From Enterobacter hormaechei subsp. hoffmannii (lineage in GTDB: Bacteria; Pseudomonadota; Gammaproteobacteria; Enterobacterales; Enterobacteriaceae), in NCBI RefSeq assembly GCF_001729745.1, contig NZ_CP017186.1, positions 4,154,001 through 4,218,000 on the forward strand: DNA of 64,000 nucleotides. The letters are read 5' to 3'. Below the pieces are notes generated by a model that had not been told where the DNA came from, made no database searches, and saw only the letters and a list, made by a program, of their open reading frames with translations. Of the stretch, positions 21,731 through 35,890 are shown piece after piece (within the stretch, counting starts at the first letter, position 1; the number at the start of each line of letters is the position of its first letter). A program made the position numbers and the translations under genes.

Positions 21731-23809
21731 TTATTTCTTCGCGGCTGCTTTTCGCCGTTTATCCAAATCCTTAATCAGCCTGTTCACCCCGTCATCGGCG
21801 AACATCGCTTCAAGCGTAGTGGACAGCTTGCGACGCCAGTTTTTGTACTGATAGCTGGTACCGGGTATGTTTACCGGCTCCGCCATATCAATCCAGTCTT
21901 CCGGTTGCAGACCGAGCAACGCGCTGTTGCTGTCGGCAATATAGCGCTGTAAGCCACGGTTAAGCGTTGGCGTCATCGACATCAGCGACGCCTTATGCCC
22001 GGCGCGCTTCGGCAGACAGCCATGCTTATGCAGCGCATCCAGCAGCCCCTGTTTCGCCAGCTCGCGATCCTGATACAACCCACGCAGAACCTCTTCATCC
22101 GGGTAGAGACCCAGCGTTTTGCCGAGCGTCAGGTCGCCGCTTTCCCAGTAGCCTCTGAGCGTAGGAAGATCATGCGTCGTCGCGACTGCCATTGACTGTT
22201 CAGGGTACGCTTTCGGCGCGCGGAAGGTTTTCTCATGGTCGTTTTCAAAATAGAGCACTTTGTAGGAGTAAACCCCGCTGTCGCGGAGCTTGCTGACAAT
22301 CTCAACCGGCACGGTACCGAGATCTTCGCCAATCACCATGCACTGATGACGTTTACTCTCCAGCGCGAGGATTGAGAGCAGATCGTCCACCGGATACTGC
22401 ACGTACGCCCCGTGATCGGCCGTTTCACCGTACGGGATCCACCACAGACGCAGCACAGACATGACATGGTCGATACGCAACGCGCCGCAGTTCTGCATGT
22501 TAGCGCGCAGCAGATCGATAAACGGCTCGTAGGCACGCGCCGCCATCACGTGTGGATCCATCGGCGGCAAGCCCCAGTTCTGACCAAGCGGGCCCAGAAT
22601 ATCCGGCGGCGCACCGACGGAGGCTTTCAGACAGTAAAGTTCACGGTCACACCAGGTCTCCGCCCCGCCTTCCGCCACGCCGACGGCCAGATCGCGATAC
22701 AGACCGATCGGCATGTTATAGCCCTGACTCACCTGCCAGCAGGCAGCAAACTGGCTGTACGCCAGCCACTGCAACCAGAGATAGAAATCCACCTCGTCGG
22801 CATGCGTCTCACAAAACGCCTTCACTTCCGGGGTATCCACGGACTGATACGCTTCCGGCCACACCGGCCAGCCCCAGCGCATCTCATCCTCCTGGACCTG
22901 ATACGCATGCAGCGCATCAAACGCCGCCTGCCAGTAAAGGCTCTCGCCTTCCTGCATCACAAACTGGCGGAAGGCTGCCATCTGCTCGTCGTCACGCTTC
23001 GCAAAGCCCTTCCAGGCCAGACGCAGCGCCGCCATTTTCAGCGCGGTCACGGAGGCATAATCGACCCAGTCCGCATCGCGGGCCTGTTTCAGCATCTGTT
23101 GGGTGGTGTCCAGCTTCCACCACGCCTGCGCCTCTTTGCTGTTTTTGAAATCGTCTAACGCGTTAACGTCGATGTAGATCACGTTCAGCCAGCGGCGGGA
23201 AGACGGGCTGTACGGGCTCGCGCTTTCCGGATTCGCCGGATAGAGGGCGTGGATCGGGTTGAGGCCGATAAATGCCCCGCCGCGCTCACCAACAGATGCC
23301 AGCATCTTTTTCAGGTCGCCAAAATCGCCAATGCCCCAGTTGCTGTCTGAACGCAAGGTGTAAAGCTGCACACAGGCGCCCCACAGCTTTTTGCCTTCGA
23401 GTAGCGCCTGCGGCTCATAGCAGCGCTTCGGCGCGACGATCACCCGACAGTGGAAGCGGCTGTCATTCTGGGTGAGCGTCAGGCTGTGATAGCCCTCCGG
23501 CAGCTTCGCCGGAAGGGTGAGGGTTTTGCCGCCGGTGGCATGGCCTTTATGCTGATGCCCCTCTTCGGTAGTGAGCAGCCAGCTGAACTCGCCGCGTCCT
23601 TCCACCGCCAGCGGCATCTTTTTGCCCGCGGTAAAGACCTTCACGTTCGGCACCGGCGCTCCCGACGCTTTCGCGTCGGTTTTGTGCATGGCATCCAGCA
23701 AACGTCTTTTGGTGTCCGCACCAATAGACTGCGGTTTGCCGTGCGCATTGATGTAACTGAGGCTAATTCCCGCCGCCTGCGCGGCACTGTCCAGACGTTT
23801 ACTCTCCAT
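21731..23809 (-). CDS. malQ: 4-alpha-glucanotransferase (amylomaltase)
   Basis: A 692-residue GH77 enzyme that transfers maltosyl and longer dextrinyl groups between maltodextrins and releases glucose. Catalytic motifs are visible: the nucleophile Asp in LRIDHVMSV, the acid Glu in VIGEDLGTVP and the transition-state Asp in ATTHDLPTL. The N-terminal region is the extension typical of enterobacterial MalQ. malP lies upstream with a nine-base gap, forming the malPQ operon activated by MalT. Length is close to E. coli MalQ (694). Confidence 0.97.
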   Translation of the reverse strand: MESKRLDSAAQAAGISLSYINAHGKPQSIGADTKRRLLDAMHKTDAKASGAPVPNVKVFTAGKKMPLAVEGRGEFSWLLTTEEGHQHKGHATGGKTLTLPAKLPEGYHSLTLTQNDSRFHCRVIVAPKRCYEPQALLEGKKLWGACVQLYTLRSDSNWGIGDFGDLKKMLASVGERGGAFIGLNPIHALYPANPESASPYSPSSRRWLNVIYIDVNALDDFKNSKEAQAWWKLDTTQQMLKQARDADWVDYASVTALKMAALRLAWKGFAKRDDEQMAAFRQFVMQEGESLYWQAAFDALHAYQVQEDEMRWGWPVWPEAYQSVDTPEVKAFCETHADEVDFYLWLQWLAYSQFAACWQVSQGYNMPIGLYRDLAVGVAEGGAETWCDRELYCLKASVGAPPDILGPLGQNWGLPPMDPHVMAARAYEPFIDLLRANMQNCGALRIDHVMSVLRLWWIPYGETADHGAYVQYPVDDLLSILALESKRHQCMVIGEDLGTVPVEIVSKLRDSGVYSYKVLYFENDHEKTFRAPKAYPEQSMAVATTHDLPTLRGYWESGDLTLGKTLGLYPDEEVLRGLYQDRELAKQGLLDALHKHGCLPKRAGHKASLMSMTPTLNRGLQRYIADSNSALLGLQPEDWIDMAEPVNIPGTSYQYKNWRRKLSTTLEAMFADDGVNRLIKDLDKRRKAAAKK

Positions 23810-23818
23810 CGCGCTTCC

Positions 23819-26212
23819 TTAGCGTTTTGCCTGCCAGATACGAGCCTGATAATCACGGATTGAGCGGTCAGAGCTGAACATACCGCAGCGCGCGGTGTTC
23901 AGGATACATGCGCGAGTCCAGGCATCCTGGTCACGGTACAGCACGTCGACCTGCTTCTGCGCTTCAACGTAAGCGGTGAAGTCCGCCATCACCAGGTACG
24001 GGTCGCCGCCCTGTTTGTCCATGCTGTGCAGCATCTGGTCAAACGCGTGCTTGTCGCCGTCGCTGTACTTCCCGCTTTCCAGCTCTTTCAACACCGCATC
24101 CAGCACTTTGTCTTTTTTACGCCATTTCACCGGGTCGTACCCTTTGGCTTTGATGGCTTTCACTTCTTCAACAGTATGGCCGAAGATAAAGATGTTCTCT
24201 TCACCGACCTTCTCGGCGATTTCAACGTTCGCACCGTCCAGCGTGCCGACGGTCAGCGCGCCGTTCAGGGCCAGCTTCATGTTGCCGGTGCCGGACGCTT
24301 CTTTACCGGCGGTAGAGATCTGCTCGGAAATATCCGCCGCCGGGATCAGCATTTCAGCCGCAGAGACGCAGTAGTCCGGCAGGAACACCACCTTCAGCTT
24401 GTCGCCCACTTTCGGATCGTTGTTGATCGCCGCCGCCACTTTATTAATGGCAAGGATAATGTTTTTCGCCAGGTAGTAGCCCGGCGCCGCTTTCGCACCG
24501 AACAGGAACACGCGCGGGACGCGGTCGGCCTGAGGGTTCTCGCGGATCTCTTTGTACAGCGCCAGAATGTGCAGCAGGTTCAGGTGCTGACGTTTGTACT
24601 CGTGCAGGCGTTTGATCTGGATATCGAAAATCGCATTTGGGTTAATTTCAATTCCGGTACGCATTTTCACGAACTCGGCCAGACGTACCTTGTTCTCCAG
24701 CTTAATGGCGCGGTACTGCTCGCGGAACTTCGCGTCGTCAGCGTATTTTTCCAGGTTGATGAGCTGGTCCAGATCGTTGGCCCACTCTTTCTTCAGGGTC
24801 TTGTCCAGCAGGCCGGCCAGCAGCGGGTTGCACTGTTTGATCCAGCGACGCGGCGTAATGCCGTTGGTCACGTTGTGGAATTTGGTCGGCCACAGCTGGT
24901 GGTATTCCGGGAAGAGATCTTTCACCACCAGATCCGAGTGCAGCGCGGCCACGCCGTTCACCGCAAAGCCGCTTACCACGCACATGTTCGCCATGCGCAC
25001 CTGTTTGTTGTGTACCACGGCCAGCTTCGCCCAGACGGCTTTGTCGCCCGGCCAGGTTTTCTCCACCAGCGTTTTGAACTGGTCGTTAATCTTATTGATG
25101 ATCTGCATATGGCGCGGCAGCAGCGTTTTCACCAGCTTCTCATCCCAGCACTCCAGCGCTTCTGGCATCAGGGTGTGGTTGGTGTAGGCGAAGGTACGGC
25201 TGGTGATGGCCCAGGCGTCGTCCCAGCTCAGCTGATGCTCGTCGATCAGCACGCGCAGCAGTTCCGGGATGGCAATGGTTGGGTGCGTGTCGTTGAGCTG
25301 AATAACTTCGAAGTCCGGCAGCTGCGCCAGCTTGCGGCCTGCCAGGTGGTGGCGGCGCAGAATGTCCGCCACGGAGCAGGCGCACTGGAAGTATTGCTGC
25401 ATCAGGCGCAGCTTTTTACCCGCCAGATGGTTGTCGTTCGGGTAGAGCACTTTGGTCAGCTTCTCGGCGTCGATACCCTGCTGCTCGGCGCGCAGGAAAT
25501 CACCGTCATTGAATTTAGTCAGGTTAAATGGATGCGCGTGCTTCGCCTGCCACAGACGCAGCGGCTGCGCCACGCCGTTACGGTAGCCGAGCACCGGCAG
25601 ATCCCAGGCTTCACCGGTAATGGTGAACGCTGGTTCCCAGAGCCCCTGCTTCGTGACTTTCCCGCCAATCCCGACCTGCACATCCAGCTGTGCGTTGTGG
25701 CGGAACCACGGGTAAGTATTACGATGCCAGTCGTCCGGCGCTTCCATCTGGTGGCCGTCAGCGAACGACTGGCGGAACAGACCGTACTGGTAGTTCAGAC
25801 CATAGCCAATGGCCGACTGGCCCACGGTTGCCATGGAATCCAGGAAGCAGGCTGCCAGACGTCCCAGACCGCCGTTACCCAGCGCCGGATCAATCTCTTC
25901 TTCCAGCAGATCGGTCAGGTTGATGTCGTGTTCTTTTAGCACATCGCCGACGTCCTGATACCAGCCAAGGTTCAGCAGATTGTTACCCGTCAGACGGCCA
26001 ATCAGGAACTCCATCGAAATGTAGTTGACGTGACGCTGGCCTTTCACAGGCTTCGTCGCGGGCTGAGCGTCCAGCTGCTCTGCGAGCGCCCCGCTCACCG
26101 CCTGCCACCACTGGTGAGGCGTCATCTCGTTTGCAGCATGAAGGCCAAAACGCTGCCACTGACGCGTCAGGGCAGCCTGGAATTGAGCTTTGTTGAAAGT
26201 AGGCTGTGACAT
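23819..26212 (-). CDS. malP: Maltodextrin phosphorylase
   Basis: A 797-residue glycogen-phosphorylase family enzyme, the same length as E. coli MalP, producing glucose-1-phosphate from maltodextrins. The pyridoxal-phosphate lysine is in [15 protein letters not shown]. The conserved [21 protein letters not shown] is near residue 85. A longer reading from 26245 adds 11 residues ([11 protein letters not shown]) not found in the family, so [11 protein letters not shown] is chosen. It lacks the regulatory N-terminal extension of animal phosphorylases. A paralogue, glgP, is encoded at 33425-35872. Confidence 0.97.
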   Translation of the reverse strand: MSQPTFNKAQFQAALTRQWQRFGLHAANEMTPHQWWQAVSGALAEQLDAQPATKPVKGQRHVNYISMEFLIGRLTGNNLLNLGWYQDVGDVLKEHDINLTDLLEEEIDPALGNGGLGRLAACFLDSMATVGQSAIGYGLNYQYGLFRQSFADGHQMEAPDDWHRNTYPWFRHNAQLDVQVGIGGKVTKQGLWEPAFTITGEAWDLPVLGYRNGVAQPLRLWQAKHAHPFNLTKFNDGDFLRAEQQGIDAEKLTKVLYPNDNHLAGKKLRLMQQYFQCACSVADILRRHHLAGRKLAQLPDFEVIQLNDTHPTIAIPELLRVLIDEHQLSWDDAWAITSRTFAYTNHTLMPEALECWDEKLVKTLLPRHMQIINKINDQFKTLVEKTWPGDKAVWAKLAVVHNKQVRMANMCVVSGFAVNGVAALHSDLVVKDLFPEYHQLWPTKFHNVTNGITPRRWIKQCNPLLAGLLDKTLKKEWANDLDQLINLEKYADDAKFREQYRAIKLENKVRLAEFVKMRTGIEINPNAIFDIQIKRLHEYKRQHLNLLHILALYKEIRENPQADRVPRVFLFGAKAAPGYYLAKNIILAINKVAAAINNDPKVGDKLKVVFLPDYCVSAAEMLIPAADISEQISTAGKEASGTGNMKLALNGALTVGTLDGANVEIAEKVGEENIFIFGHTVEEVKAIKAKGYDPVKWRKKDKVLDAVLKELESGKYSDGDKHAFDQMLHSMDKQGGDPYLVMADFTAYVEAQKQVDVLYRDQDAWTRACILNTARCGMFSSDRSIRDYQARIWQAKR

Positions 26213-26291
26213 AGGGAATCGGCATCCTGTAGAGAGAAAACACATTTGGCGCTAGTGTGCCTGGCTCATTGCGCCTCTTCCTCCTCCTGTC

Positions 26292-26325
26292 GGGGATTAG
26301 GCAGGGAGGAGTAGCGGGGATGAGC
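26292..26325 (+). promoter_or_regulatory. Cluster of three MalT boxes
   Basis: GGGGATTAGG (26292-26301), AGGGAGGAGT (26303-26312) and GGGGATGAGC (26316-26325) resemble the MalT box GGGGA(T/G)GAGG at 9, 8 and 9 of 10 positions. They lie 80-113 bases upstream of malP, as expected for MalT activation of malPQ. Confidence 0.75.
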
Positions 26326-26332
26326 ATAAAAG

Positions 26333-26348
26333 TGTGATCGAGGCCACT
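26333..26348 (+). promoter_or_regulatory. CRP-like site beside the MalT boxes
   Basis: TGTGA-TCGAGG-CCACT has a perfect left half and a degenerate right half of the CRP consensus. Its function is uncertain, since E. coli malPQ is usually described as needing only MalT. Confidence 0.4.
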
Positions 26349-26648
26349 GTGTAAGTGTGCGCTTCGCTGAAAAAGCGATCCCGGAAGAGCGTCAAAGAAA
26401 TGAAATGCAGTTTCGGAGGAAATTAATCATCGCTGAAATGATTACTTACGTAGAATAATATTTCTCACGTACAGCGGCTTTCCAGCAACACTATTAAGCC
26501 AGAGCAACTTTCCCCAAAGTTAATTAACTTCACCGTCATTATCTCTTTCTGAAACCAGTTTCAGCGCAACCGCGCGCCATGCAGACAAGCCAGTAACAGC
26601 GCGGCATCCAGCCATTTATGAAAAGTTCCACCAATGATGAGAATGTTT

Positions 26649-26664
26649 TGTGACAGAGTGCAAA
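26649..26664 (+). promoter_or_regulatory. CRP site upstream of malT
   Basis: TGTGA-CAGAGT-GCAAA, 122-137 bases before malT, closely matches the well-known E. coli malT CRP site. The left half is perfect and the right half is poor, as in E. coli. Confidence 0.75.
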
Positions 26665-26731
26665 TTCAGAGCCTCCAAACCCAGACATAACTTGCAATAG
26701 TTCCTCTATTGGCCGAACTTATAGATATTAA

Positions 26732-29491
<2,760 letters not shown>

Positions 29492-29507
29492 TTTTGTGCG
29501 GCCTGAT

Positions 29508-29582
29508 GCCCTCACCCCGGCCCTCTCCCACAGGGAGAGGGAGAACAATTTGTAGGTCGGGTAAGCGCAGCGCCACCCGACA
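29508..29582. repeat. GAGGG-type palindrome followed by REP half-element
   Basis: GCCCTCACCCCGGCCCTCTC with CAGGGAGAGGGAGAA (29508-29545) is a partial GAGGG-family unit. A REP-family unit TGTAGGTCGGGTAAGCGC with CGCCACCCGACA follows at 29551-29582. They fill the gap between convergent malT and glpR. Confidence 0.7.
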
Positions 29583-29588
29583 CAACCG

Positions 29589-30347
29589 CTAGCACAACTC
29601 CAGCTGCAAATTGTTATCCTTAATCACCTGCAACACGCCCGCCGGCGGCATCTCGTCGGTGTAGACCGCATTCACCATGCTAATGCTGCCCATGTTGACC
29701 ATCGCATTGCGGCCAAATTTCGAGTGATCCACCACCAGCATCACGTGGCGCGAGTTCTCAATAATCGCGCGCTTGGTGCGCACCTCGTGGTAATCAAACT
29801 CCAGCAGCGAGCCGTCGGTGTCGATGCCGCTGATCCCCAGAATGCCGAAATCGAGGCGGAACTGAGAGATAAAATCGAGCGTCGCTTCGCCGATAATGCC
29901 CCCGTCGCGGCTGCGCAGTTCGCCGCCCGCGAGGATGATGCGGAAATCGTCTTTCTGCATCAACGTGTTGGCCACGTTCAGGTTGTTGGTCACCACGCGG
30001 AGGTTCTCGTGATTCAGCAGCGCATGGGCGACCGCTTCCGGCGTGGTGCCGATATCAATAAACAGCGTCGCGCCGTTCGGGATCTGGCTCGCCACTTTAC
30101 GGGCGATACGCTCTTTCTCTGCCGTTTGCGTCGCCTTACGGTCATGCCATGAGGTGTTCACCGAGCTGGACGGCAGCGCCGCGCCGCCGTGATGGCGCAG
30201 AATACGGTTCTGATCGGCCAGGTCGTTGAGGTCACGACGGATGGTTTGCGGGCTGACGGCAAACTGCTCCACCAGCTCTTCAGTACTGACGTATCCCTGT
30301 TTTTTTACCAGTTCGATAATGGCGTCATGACGTTGTGTTTGTTTCAT
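29589..30347 (-). CDS. glpR: Glycerol-3-phosphate regulon repressor
   Basis: A 252-residue DeoR-family repressor, same length as E. coli GlpR. The N-terminal helix-turn-helix is YVSTEELVEQFAVSPQTIRR. The C-terminal DeoR sensor domain binds glycerol-3-phosphate and carries NNLNVANTL and GEATLDFI. It represses glpD, glpFK, glpTQ and glpACB in E. coli. The longer reading from 30482 runs through the glpG C-terminus and is rejected; MKQTQRHDAII is the family start. It is the last gene of glpEGR. Confidence 0.97.
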   Translation of the reverse strand: MKQTQRHDAIIELVKKQGYVSTEELVEQFAVSPQTIRRDLNDLADQNRILRHHGGAALPSSSVNTSWHDRKATQTAEKERIARKVASQIPNGATLFIDIGTTPEAVAHALLNHENLRVVTNNLNVANTLMQKDDFRIILAGGELRSRDGGIIGEATLDFISQFRLDFGILGISGIDTDGSLLEFDYHEVRTKRAIIENSRHVMLVVDHSKFGRNAMVNMGSISMVNAVYTDEMPPAGVLQVIKDNNLQLELC

Positions 30348-30363
30348 GAAATATCCCTGGGAA

Positions 30364-31194
30364 TTATGTTCGTTTTCGCGCATGGAGCGTATCGGCCAGC
30401 GCCATCGCCAGCCCAACCGCCAGGCCGGTAACGTGCGCACCATTGGCGATAGACATACCAAACAGATCAAACCATCCGGCAATAAGCCATATTAACGCAA
30501 AGGTTATTAATCCACGTTGTAAATAGATGCCGCTTTCCGGGTCGCGCTCGCCTCTGAGCCAGGCGTAACCCATCAGGGCGTACACCACGCCGGATAACCC
30601 GCCAAACCACGGACCGCTGAATTTATGCTGCACATAGCCGCTTAACAGGGCGCTGATAAGGGTGATCACAATCAGCTTGCCGCTGCCGAGCCGCTTCTCC
30701 ACCGCCCCGCCGAGATACCACCACCACAGCAGGTTAAAGAGGATATGCATCACCGAGAAGTGCATCAGCGCATGCGTGAAGTAGCGCCAGACGTCAAATT
30801 GCAGGGAGGGATCGTACGGCCATGCGAGGGCAATCATCACGCTCTGGTCGCCCACCACGCTCATAATAATGAAGACGATGATGCAGGCTGCCATCAAAAG
30901 CAGCGTAAACGGTCCTGCACGCTCGCGGAGGGTGGCGAGAAACGGAAAACGTTGATAGTGCAGGCCACTGCCGGTCTGGCCGGATTGCCAACTTGCCGCC
31001 AGATAACGCGGGTCGCCCGGGTTTTCCAGGAAACGCGCCAGCTCGGCGTTCACGCGCCCAGCCTGGCTTTCGTCTGCCAGCCAGACATCCGTCTGTGTAT
31101 GCTGCTGAATAGTCAGGATAATGCCCTGCGTCGCCATATAATCGACAAACGCCTGGGCGACGCGCGGGTTGCTAAAAGAGGTGATCATCAACAT
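30364..31194 (-). CDS. glpG: Rhomboid intramembrane serine protease GlpG
   Basis: A 276-residue inner-membrane protease. The cytosolic N-terminal domain spans about residues 1-65, followed by six membrane segments. The catalytic dyad is intact: Ser201 in [13 protein letters not shown] and His254 in [30 protein letters not shown] supplies the oxyanion-side histidine and asparagine. It matches E. coli GlpG in length and numbering when started at [10 protein letters not shown]. It lies 16 bases before glpR and 47 bases after glpE. Its physiological substrates remain poorly defined. Confidence 0.97.
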   Translation of the reverse strand: MLMITSFSNPRVAQAFVDYMATQGIILTIQQHTQTDVWLADESQAGRVNAELARFLENPGDPRYLAASWQSGQTGSGLHYQRFPFLATLRERAGPFTLLLMAACIIVFIIMSVVGDQSVMIALAWPYDPSLQFDVWRYFTHALMHFSVMHILFNLLWWWYLGGAVEKRLGSGKLIVITLISALLSGYVQHKFSGPWFGGLSGVVYALMGYAWLRGERDPESGIYLQRGLITFALIWLIAGWFDLFGMSIANGAHVTGLAVGLAMALADTLHARKRT

Positions 31195-31241
31195 GGGCAG
31201 CGGTCGCTTATTTCCACACAAAAGGGGACAGTATAGCGGGA

Positions 31242-31574
31242 TCAGCGCTCAAACGCGTATTCAACTTCTGCCGGGAAATGACGATGCCATGCATCGAAGC
31301 CGCCATCGACGCTGTATACCGCGTCGTAACCCTGCTGGAGCAGATACTGCGCCGCGCCTTTACTGCTGTTGCCGTGATAGCACATCACCATCACCGGCGT
31401 GTCGAAGTCGTTATCGCGCATAAACGCGCCCAGCGTGTCGTTGGTGAGATGGAACGCGCCCGGCGTGTGGCCCATCGCAAAGCTCTGCGGATCGCGGATA
31501 TCCACCAGCACCGCGGTTTTCTGGTGCATCTTCTGATGGGCTTCTTCTACGTTAATACATTCAAACTGATCCAT
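31242..31574 (-). CDS. glpE: Thiosulfate sulfurtransferase (rhodanese) GlpE
   Basis: A 110-residue single-domain rhodanese (E. coli 108). The active-site Cys65 lies in [18 protein letters not shown] and accepts sulfur as a persulfide. The longer reading from 31622 adds residues without family support; [13 protein letters not shown] is the family start. It heads the glpEGR cluster. The link of a sulfurtransferase to glycerol metabolism is by position only. Confidence 0.96.
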   Translation of the reverse strand: MDQFECINVEEAHQKMHQKTAVLVDIRDPQSFAMGHTPGAFHLTNDTLGAFMRDNDFDTPVMVMCYHGNSSKGAAQYLLQQGYDAVYSVDGGFDAWHRHFPAEVEYAFER

Positions 31575-31614
31575 GGTGTTCTCTTTCTGTTGTTCTGGTT
31601 GGGTGCGCTCTGGT

Positions 31615-31654
31615 GCCCTCACCCCAGCCCTATCCCACAGGGAGAGGGAGAAAA
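31615..31654. repeat. GAGGG-type partial palindrome upstream of glpE
   Basis: GCCCTCACCCCAGCCCTATC with CAGGGAGAGGGAGAAAA, a degenerate copy of the dispersed family. Unlike the others it lies between divergent genes, upstream of glpE rather than after a gene. Confidence 0.6.
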
Positions 31655-31711
31655 GTTAGTCGCACGATTTTACCCCGTAGTGTACGTCCTGGCGGCGGGT
31701 AAACGCCATTA

Positions 31712-31727
31712 TGTTATCCATATCACT
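31712..31727 (+). promoter_or_regulatory. CRP-like site in the glpD promoter region
   Basis: TGTTA-TCCATA-TCACT resembles TGTGA-N6-TCACA with two mismatches. The same sequence context occurs upstream of E. coli glpD, which is activated by cAMP-CRP. Confidence 0.55.
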
Positions 31728-31773
31728 CTAAATTGTTTTTTTGATGTTACCAAAAGCGCGTTCCTTTGCTATT

Positions 31774-31791
31774 ATGAGCGATATCGAACAT
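31774..31791. promoter_or_regulatory. GlpR operator upstream of glpD
   Basis: The 18-base near-palindrome ATGAGCGATATCGAACAT resembles the GlpR operator core ATGTTCG...CGAACAT. The right half is perfect and the left half has two changes. It lies 34-51 bases before the glpD start. Confidence 0.7.
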
Positions 31792-31824
31792 TTTTGAGCT
31801 TTAACGAAAGTGCATGAGGGTGTT

Positions 31825-33333
31825 ATGGAAACCAAAGATCTGATTGTGATAGGCGGGGGCATCAACGGTGCCGGTATTGCGGTTGATGCCGCAGGACGCG
31901 GTTTATCCGTGCTGATGCTGGAAGCTAACGATCTCGCCTGCGCGACGTCGTCCGCCAGCTCCAAGCTGATCCACGGAGGCCTGCGCTACCTGGAACACTA
32001 CGAATTCCGCCTGGTCAGCGAAGCGCTGGCCGAACGCGAAGTGCTGCTGAAAATGGCTCCGCATCTGGCGATCCCGATGCGCTTCCGCCTGCCCCACCGC
32101 CCGCACCTGCGTCCGGCGTGGATGATCCGCATCGGCCTGTTCATGTACGATCATCTGGGTAAACGCACCAGCCTGCCGGGTTCGACCGGTTTGCGTTTTG
32201 GCTCAGAATCGGTCCTTAAGCCTGAAATCGTGCGCGGTTTCGAATATTCCGACTGCTGGGTGGACGATGCGCGTCTGGTGCTGGCTAACGCGCAGATGGT
32301 CGAGAAGAAAGGCGGCGAGGTGAAAACCCGTACCCGCGCGATCGCCGCGCGCCGCGAAAACGGCCTGTGGATCGTGGAAGCGGAAGACGTGGATACCGGC
32401 GAGAAGTTTAGCTGGAAAGCGCGCGGCCTGGTGAACGCCACCGGCCCGTGGGTGAAACAGTTCTTCGATGACGGTATGCACCTGCCTTCTCCGTACGGCA
32501 TCCGCCTGATCAAGGGCAGCCACATTGTGGTGCCGCGCGTGCATACCCAGAAGCAGGCTTATATCCTGCAAAACGAAGACAAGCGCATCGTGTTTGTGAT
32601 CCCGTGGATGGACGAGTTCTCCATCATCGGCACCACTGACGTGGAGTACAAGGGCGATCCGAAAAACGTTGAGATTGAAGAGAGCGAAGTCAGCTACCTG
32701 CTGAAAGTGTACAACGCACACTTTAAGAAACAGCTGGCGCGCGATGACGTGGTCTGGACCTACTCCGGCGTGCGTCCGCTGTGTGATGACGAGTCTGACT
32801 CACCGCAGGCCATCACCCGTGACTATACGCTTGATATTCATGACGTGGACGGTCAGGCGCCGCTGCTGTCGGTGTTTGGCGGTAAGCTCACCACCTACCG
32901 TAAACTGGCGGAGCACGCGCTGGAGAAACTGGCGCCGTATTACAAAGGCATCGGCCCGGCGTGGACGAAAGGCGCCGTGCTGCCTGGCGGCGATATCGGC
33001 AATAACCGCGACGATTACGCCGCGAAGCTGCGTCGCCGCTTCCCGTTCATTACCGAAGGAATGGCGCGCCACTACGCCCGCACCTACGGCAGCAATACCG
33101 AACTGTTCCTCGGCAACGCGAAAGAGATTGCCGATCTGGGCGAGCATTTTGGCCATGAGCTGTACGAAGCGGAACTGCGCTACCTGGTGGAACACGAATG
33201 GGTGCGCCGTCTGGACGATGCCATCTGGCGTCGTACTAAAGAAGGGATGTGGCTGAATGCCGAGCAGCAGTCTCGCGTGGCGCAATGGTTGCAACAGCAT
33301 GCGGGAAAGCGTGAATTGTCACTGGCGTCCTGA
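31825..33333 (+). CDS. glpD: Aerobic glycerol-3-phosphate dehydrogenase
   Basis: A 502-residue membrane-associated flavoenzyme (E. coli 501) that oxidises glycerol-3-phosphate to dihydroxyacetone phosphate and passes electrons to ubiquinone. The FAD-binding GGGINGAGIAVDAAGRG is at residues 10-26. The substrate-binding region includes SASSKLIHGGLRYLEHYEF, and FGGKLTTYRKLAEHAL is the C-terminal FAD contact. ATG 31825 follows GAGGG; the ATG five codons upstream lacks that spacing. It is divergent from glpEGR, with a GlpR operator between. Confidence 0.97.
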   Translation: METKDLIVIGGGINGAGIAVDAAGRGLSVLMLEANDLACATSSASSKLIHGGLRYLEHYEFRLVSEALAEREVLLKMAPHLAIPMRFRLPHRPHLRPAWMIRIGLFMYDHLGKRTSLPGSTGLRFGSESVLKPEIVRGFEYSDCWVDDARLVLANAQMVEKKGGEVKTRTRAIAARRENGLWIVEAEDVDTGEKFSWKARGLVNATGPWVKQFFDDGMHLPSPYGIRLIKGSHIVVPRVHTQKQAYILQNEDKRIVFVIPWMDEFSIIGTTDVEYKGDPKNVEIEESEVSYLLKVYNAHFKKQLARDDVVWTYSGVRPLCDDESDSPQAITRDYTLDIHDVDGQAPLLSVFGGKLTTYRKLAEHALEKLAPYYKGIGPAWTKGAVLPGGDIGNNRDDYAAKLRRRFPFITEGMARHYARTYGSNTELFLGNAKEIADLGEHFGHELYEAELRYLVEHEWVRRLDDAIWRRTKEGMWLNAEQQSRVAQWLQQHAGKRELSLAS

Positions 33334-33346
33334 GGGTGACAAAAAA

Positions 33347-33418
33347 TGCCCGGTGGCGCTGCGCTTACCGGGCCTACAGGATCGAGTAGGCCGGGTAAGG
33401 CGGAGCCGCCACCCGGCT
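33347..33418. repeat. Inverted pair of REP-type units between glpD and glgP
   Basis: TGCCCGGTGGCGCTGCGC ... ACCGGGCCTAC (33347-33376) is followed by the reverse-oriented GTAGGCCGGGTAAGGCGG ... CCACCCGGC (33386-33416). The pair sits between convergent glpD and glgP, a typical place for such mosaic elements. Confidence 0.8.
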
Positions 33419-33424
33419 TTGTTT

Positions 33425-35890
<2,466 letters not shown>

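Noticed and set aside
26405-26458. A possible 17-codon leader peptide in the malP/malT region
   Set aside because: No good ribosome binding site precedes the ATG, and it is far from both genes with no attenuator-like structure after it.
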